Of a DNA stretch of 14,386 nucleotides, positions 10,201 to 14,386 are shown in pieces. Below the pieces are notes generated by a model. The model saw nothing but the letters and a program-made list of their open reading frames with translations. It was not told where the DNA came from and made no database searches. Source of the stretch: Gonium pectorale (lineage: Eukaryota > Chlorophyta > Chlorophyceae > Chlamydomonadales > Volvocaceae); the NCBI GenBank assembly GCA_001584585.1, contig LSYV01000018.1:475222-489607 (forward strand), written 5' to 3'. How positions within the stretch are numbered: position 1 is the first letter of the stretch; the number at the start of each line of letters is the position of its first letter. The position numbers and the translations under genes were made by a program.

Positions 10201-13200
10201 ATCGAGCGACTGCAAAGGGGGGCGGGCCCCGCGGGGTTGGTGGGTGAGTGCAGGGCGTGGGGACCGGGTGAGTGCCGGGCGCGGGGGCGGGGAGGGGGTG
10301 TACAGCCACGCAGGTGCGGGTCGTGCGGTGGGGCACAGGAACGCCGTCCTCCGAGTCCCCACAAAACCCCACTGGCACGGGATTGACGTGAGCGCATACA
10401 GGCACCCTCGCCCTCGCCCACCACCCATCAACCAGCGCACAGCACGTCGCCAACCGCACGCGACACGCCGGCGGCGGCCGTGGTAGTGGTGGTGGGCCTC
10501 CGCACCAGCGCCTGCAGCCCCCGGCCCGTGCGTGCGCGGCCCCACGCGCCTCCCGCCGCCCCCGGGCACCCGACCAGCCGAGACGCACCCGGCACCCTGC
10601 AGTCCGGGTGGTGCACCAGCGCCCCCGCCCACATGGCGTGCAGCTGGGCCATGAAGGGGCCCAGCTGGCCCGGCTCCAGGGAGGCGTACGACAGTCCGGA
10701 CGGCAGCTGCCGGCAGGTGCGGAACGTGGACCTGGGCGCGGGCGTGGTGGCAAGGGCCGCGTGGGTTCGCGGGCACGGCGTCACTTGAGGGAGGTGCGGC
10801 GGGGAGCATGGTGTTATGCCGTAAGAGGCCCAAACGCATGGGGCGGAGAGGTGACCGCACGTGAACATGTACGGACGGTGCCTGTCCTTCCCAACCGTGG
10901 TGACGCTGGCAGCACCCATCACGAGTCACGCTTATGCTGGTCTGCAAGACAACGTGCAAGGACTGGTTTAGAGGTGGCCGAGGAGGCAGCCATGCCCACA
11001 CACGATGGCAAGCTGACGAGCACGGACGGCTGTATTGCTGCTGAGCGAGACGCATAGCAGCACAGAGCTCGGTCGCCCAAGCCTAGGCACACCAGCCGCA
11101 CCCCATCCCCTCTCCCACTCCTCACTTGGCGAAGAGCTGCAGCGCCGCCAGCCGCTCCAGCACACCGCACAGCCGGTTCGACTGCAGCAGCATCGCGTCC
11201 AGCACACTCATCTGCTCGGCGCCGCCGCCGCCGCCATCGCCGCCGCCGCCAGCCACCGACCGTGCCGCGGATCGCGCTGCCGACGGCGCCGCGGAGGCGC
11301 TTGAGCCTTCCCTTTGCAGCGGCGGAGCCGCCTCCTGGCCCGATCGGCTGCTGCGCGCGCTCCGGCCGCCGCCGCCACCGGCACGGCTGGCGTCGGCGGC
11401 GACGGAGGGTTCTGACGGCACGGCTACCACGTCGAACAGCACCGAGCCCGCTGCCTGGTCCACCAGCCGCCGGGACTCCTCCGCGACCGGCAGGGCGCTG
11501 CCGCCGCCGCCGCCGCCAGCGCCCCCGAAAGAGCCGCCGGCGGAGGGCGAGGCGGAGAGCTCGCGCGGCGATGAGGCGGCGGAGGCTGGCGCCGCTGCAA
11601 GCCGCGCGGCGGCGCGCTCGCGCAGGCCGCGGAGGAGGGCGTAGCGGGGGCCGTTGTTGGGCGAGCTGTAGCCGCGCAGGGGGCTGTGCGTGGACTGCGA
11701 GCAGGAAAGAAGCCCCGTGGCGAAGGAGGCAATGAGCAGGTCAGTCCACACAGGTGCGTCACGTTCGCGTGACTGAGTGCAGTCAACGGGTCTGAATCTC
11801 TGAAAGGTAGCTAGCAAAGGCATCCTAGCCGGCAGCCAACATGGGTGTGTATCCAGCCCAGTTGATTCGCACTGCAGGCCGCAGCAGTGGTCACCCTGCA
11901 ATGGACGACCAGCCGGTGCCTGCGTACGGTGACGCCCGGGCGCAGTTTTGGCCCCGAGTGCGGGGGCAGCGGCTGCTATGCTGCGCGGAGGAGATTAAAC
12001 CCAAGACCATATTGAAGCGCCGTACGCCTGCCGTAAACCCAAAGGCACACGTTGGTCGGCCCCAGCGCGCCCCGACCGACCCGCGCCGCGGCCGCCAGGA
12101 GTGCAGCCTGAAGCAGGGCTGGACGGGTGGAAGGCTGCGAATGGGAGACCCGGGCCCCGCCAGTCGGCAACCACATCTGCGCCCCGCTGCGCACCCTCGA
12201 CCCCCTCGGCAGAACCAGACCGCCCATCCAGCCGCAAGGTGGGGCGCGGGAAGCACCCCCACCCCAATAAACCAGGCGGCGCGGCCGTTCCAACGCCCAC
12301 ACCAGGCATCCACACCAGGCATCCACAGCGGGCATCCACACCGGGCACTCTGGCCGCACCTGGATGCGGGCGTAGTTGGAGTCGGGCGGGAAGCGGAGCG
12401 GCCGGCCCCTCTCGTCGGTAGGGAAGGGCCCCGGCCCGTGCAGCGCCCCCGCACCGCCGTACTTGACGCCGCCTGTCGGCGACCGCGCCGGCGCCGAGGA
12501 GGAGGACCGGCTCGCGCGCGACGCCGACTTGGAGAGCGCACCCCCGCCGCCGCCGCCGGCGCCGCCGCCGCCCCGCGGCGACCGAGAGCCGGTTGATGGT
12601 GCCGCCGACACCCCCGAAGCGCTGGAGGCCTGGCGGGAGAGCTGACCCCGCGATGACGACGATGACGGCGCCTCGGCCTCCGGCGCAGCCGCCGGAGCAC
12701 CGCCGTGAATCTGCCGTACGAGCGCAGGCAGGTTGGTTGACCCGTGGGTCACCACCGCGTCGAGCGCCCTCAGGAGCGCACCCAGCAGCGCGCCGGCGGG
12801 GTGGCTGGGGTCCTTGGGCAGGAGGCTGGGCGACAGCGGTGGGGGCGGGGAGGCGGCGGCGCCGCGCGGCGAGCGGGCGCCGCCGCGGGGGCTGGTGGCG
12901 GGGGAGCGCGGGCCGGCAGGCGCGCGGTTGGGCACGACGGGGGCGGCCTGGGCTGGGAAGGCCTTGAGGAAGGCGGCTTGGGAGTCGGCGAGCGCGGCCG
13001 AGGCGGCAGAGACGGCCTGCCGACAAGTCGGGTGGGCGCGAGAGTGTGTGAGATGGGAATGTGACAATGGCCATGAGGTGGTCAGTGTGGGGCTGGAGAG
13101 AGACGGATCGTGCGCCCTCGCGGCACGGCGCAAAAACGCACGAGGCATGCGCACATCGCGTGGCGCTTGTCGCCGTCTCCTGCCACGCCCTTTGGGCTCG

Positions 13201-14386
13201 CCGGTCGGCTAGGCTTAGCTTGCCGACGCCAGGAAGCCCTTCTCCTCTCTCAGCGTTCGACGGATAGGGATGGCATACGCCTCGGCCAACTCAAATGAAA
13301 ACGCCTTCCAAGTTCCGACCCAATGATCGATCCCCTTCTGCAGGCCCACCTGCAGCCTCTCCTGCAGCACCTCCCGCAGCGCCTCCAAGTCTCCCACCAC
13401 CGCCGCCAGCTCCATGCGCTCCCGCTCGAGGGACTGCGGGACGGGGCGGGGACGGCCGCGTCAGGAGCGCGGAGCACCCTCAGGTGGCGTGCGGCGGCAG
13501 CTGCCTCCGACAGCGACAGCCGTTGGGGATGCCCGTGCGATGGCGGTGTGGTGCGACACGGCGGACCCCCGCGCGGCCCGCAGCTGACCAGCAGTCAAAC
13601 GTCAAAAGGATCCGCAGCCCGCACGCTCGCCGTGCCCGCCCACGCACGCGCCCACCCACCTGCAGCCTGTCCTCGACGTCCTCCCAGCGCACCCTCCGCG
13701 ACAGGCCGTTGCCGGGCACCAGCTCCACCGCGCCGCCGCCCCCCGTGCCCCCGCTGCCGGACTGCGGTGTGCCGAGCTTGATGGCCTTGCGCAGCTTGGC
13801 CGTCTCCGCCTCCACCTGCTCGGGGCGGCAAGAAGCGGGTTCAGAGGTCAGTGTTTGGCGAGAACGCACTGGCAGTCTGGCACCCAGCTGAAGTCTCCCG
13901 TCGGCAACGGCAAGATGGGCGTGGGTGGGTGCGGGCGTTGGGTCGCATAGCTGGTCCTCAGCGAGCGGGGCTCAAGCGTTGTTCACGCCGAGCCGGGGGG
14001 GGGGGGACAAGTTTAATAGGAGCGGGCTGGGATCCAGCAGCAGTCGCCCGTGAACCCAGGGGGATGGGCGCGGCGGGGGGCCTCCGGTCCCTCCGGGTGC
14101 CTCACTGCCGGCGGAGTGCGGCACCGGAGAGACGGGGCGTGGGGAGTGTCACACACCAGCAGGGCAGGGAAGGTTCGCGCCGACGCCCCTTCCCCCCGCC
14201 CAAGCTGGACCCGCGCCCCGCCGCCCCGATGCCCATGCGACACGGCCTGCTCAGCCAGCCTCAGCAGCATCAAGCCCTTCTGCGCTGTTTCTTCTGGGTC
14301 CTGGGACGGGCTCATCAGGCCGGCCTGACGCCTGCCTACTTCACTGCCTGCCCACTTGACTGCCTGCTGGCTTTCGCTGCTGCTTC
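7265..14386 (-). CDS. Unrecognised large protein: coiled coil, SPR-rich disordered middle, ARM-like helical C-terminus (5' end uncertain)
   Basis: I do not recognise this protein. Exons on the minus strand: about 14315-14157 (tentative), 13815-13660, 13433-13350, 13016-12360, 11694-11126, 10731-10589, 10209-10079, 9795-9538, 9296 to about 9078, 8381-8287, 7999-7878, 7735-7572, 7324-7265. Phases match at every internal join, including phase-2 and phase-1 joins (11126/10731, 10589/10209, 8287/7999, 7878/7735). The product is about 938 residues. About 54-133 is a coiled coil (VEAETAKLRKAIK; SLERERMELAAVVGDLEAL). About 134-440 is Ser/Pro/Gly/Ala-rich with repeated SPR or SPT motifs, possible proline-directed phosphorylation sites. 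From about 510 on it is largely helical (SNRLCGVLERLAALQLFAK; GMMDGLMRMLAGSLRPGK; ACDMLADLVLGGGPAADAAV), suggestive of ARM/HEAT-type repeats or a scaffold. The C-terminus is ALVSLRKNLS. No catalytic motif, signal peptide or membrane span is seen. The frame stays open upstream of the ATG at 14315 to the window edge. Confidence 0.75.
7511..7538. repeat. CA-rich microsatellite in an intron
   Basis: An imperfect CA/CCA run lies in the last intron (7325-7571) of the right-hand gene, close to its donor. It is a likely length polymorphism. Confidence 0.7.
8382..9077 (-). other. Longest intron of the right-hand gene; donor uncertain
   Basis: About 700 nt separates the exon ending YPYMNQARAAAGRANA from the exon opening DPTSSKASVVAALAAL (acceptor CCCATCGCAG). 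Both sides must be phase 0. GTACCT at 9077 fits, and a GC donor (GCACGG at 9107) is the alternative. The interior is AT-richer, with short CA/TA runs near 8670-8695, and I see no extra exon. Confidence 0.5.
9456..9527. repeat. 12-bp minisatellite at an intron donor
   Basis: Six tandem copies of a 12-bp unit (GACCCCGGCGCA, drifting to GGCCCCGACGCA) lie 10 nt inside the intron 9297-9537 of the right-hand gene. The unit is a multiple of three and the minus strand stays open through it. Unspliced RNA would therefore read a run of GLRR units. Confidence 0.9.
11695..12359 (-). other. Long intron of the right-hand gene
   Basis: This 665-nt stretch runs from donor GTGCGG to acceptor CTTTCCTGCTCGCAG, phase 0. 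Apart from the 13-bp repeat near its donor, I see no exon or mobile element in it. Confidence 0.6.
12299..12348. repeat. 13-bp minisatellite in an intron
   Basis: About 3.8 tandem copies of a 13-bp unit (ACACCAGGCATCC and variants) lie just inside the 5' end of intron 11695-12359 of the right-hand gene. The unit is not a multiple of three, which fits a noncoding position. Confidence 0.85.
12360..13016 (-). other. Disordered SPR-rich exon of the right-hand gene
   Basis: This 219-codon exon opens AVSAASAALADSQAAFLKAF after an acceptor ending TCGGCAG. It carries SPATSPRGGARSPRG, SPPPPLSPS, SRSPRGG and ARSPTGG, poly-Ser runs and a Gly tract. A short predicted helix (AGALLGALLRALDAVV) lies in between. 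It ends NYARIQ at a GTGCGG donor and joins STHSPLRGYSSPNNGPRYA in phase 0. Such exons usually encode flexible, phosphorylated linkers. Confidence 0.75.
13995..14006. repeat. 12-bp poly-G tract (poly-C on the gene strand)
   Basis: A mononucleotide run lies in the tentative first intron of the right-hand gene. It is prone to length errors in sequencing and replication. Confidence 0.9.
14331..14379. repeat. Imperfect 16-bp repeat at the right edge
   Basis: Three imperfect copies of a unit like CCTGCCTACTTCACTG lie directly upstream of the ATG at 14315. Its repetitive, non-codon-like character suggests leader or promoter sequence rather than coding sequence, which mildly favours 14315 as the true start. 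Confidence 0.6.

Noticed and set aside
9060..10486. Plus-strand open frames of more than 200 codons
   Set aside because: They run opposite well-phased minus-strand exons with poor composition, so they are GC-driven shadows.
13215..13349. Open-frame continuation past the exon ending LQERLQ (KGIDHWVGTWKAFSFELAEA and on)
   Set aside because: Codon use shifts to non-preferred codons, a GTGGGC donor sits at the exon end, and a clean phase-0 acceptor at 13017 continues the protein. It is treated as intron.
1..14386. tRNA, rRNA, CRISPR array, insertion sequence or bacterial operon
   Set aside because: None was seen on reading. Repeats are short tandem minisatellites without spacer structure, and the genes are intron-rich eukaryotic genes.

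Overview
The window looks like nuclear DNA of a GC-rich green alga, most likely a volvocine or Chlamydomonas-like chlorophyte. The evidence is very high GC at third codon positions, introns of about 130-700 nt in nearly every gene segment, splice donors of the GTGCGT/GTGGGT/GTGAGC type paired with (T/C)GCAG acceptors, Ala/Gly/Ser-rich low-complexity protein segments, and TGTAA-type polyadenylation motifs. The species was inferred from these signals only. There is no sign of bacterial operons, tRNA or rRNA genes, CRISPR arrays or complete transposons.

Both supported genes lie head to tail on the minus strand. The right-hand gene (stop at 7265; 5' end at or beyond the right edge) has about 13 exons. 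It encodes a protein of roughly 940 residues that I do not recognise: an N-terminal coiled coil, a long Ser/Pro/Gly-rich disordered middle with many SPR motifs, and an alpha-helical, ARM/HEAT-like C-terminal part. Almost all exon joins could be fixed by matching splice signals and intron phase.

The left-hand gene (ATG at 6745, stop at 1378) has about 10 exons. It encodes a BET-family chromatin reader with the plant/algal GTE layout: one bromodomain, one NET domain, an Ala/Glu-rich repeat region, an acidic segment, a charged coiled coil and an acidic C-terminal tail. Its penultimate intron is of the GC-AG class. Exon 5 runs into an in-frame TGA at 3954-3956 with no convincing donor before it. 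The locus therefore either makes a short and a long form or carries a frameshift.

Between the genes, a TGTAA motif 40 nt after the right gene's stop and a TATATA element near 7080 leave about 140 bp of true intergenic space. The roughly 320 nt after the TATA element contain no upstream ATG. Left of 1378 lies the probable 3' UTR of the BET gene (to about 530), then about 500 nt with no supported gene. Several minisatellites sit inside introns (9456-9527, 12299-12348) and one inside coding sequence (4225-4397). The two genes share no evident pathway.
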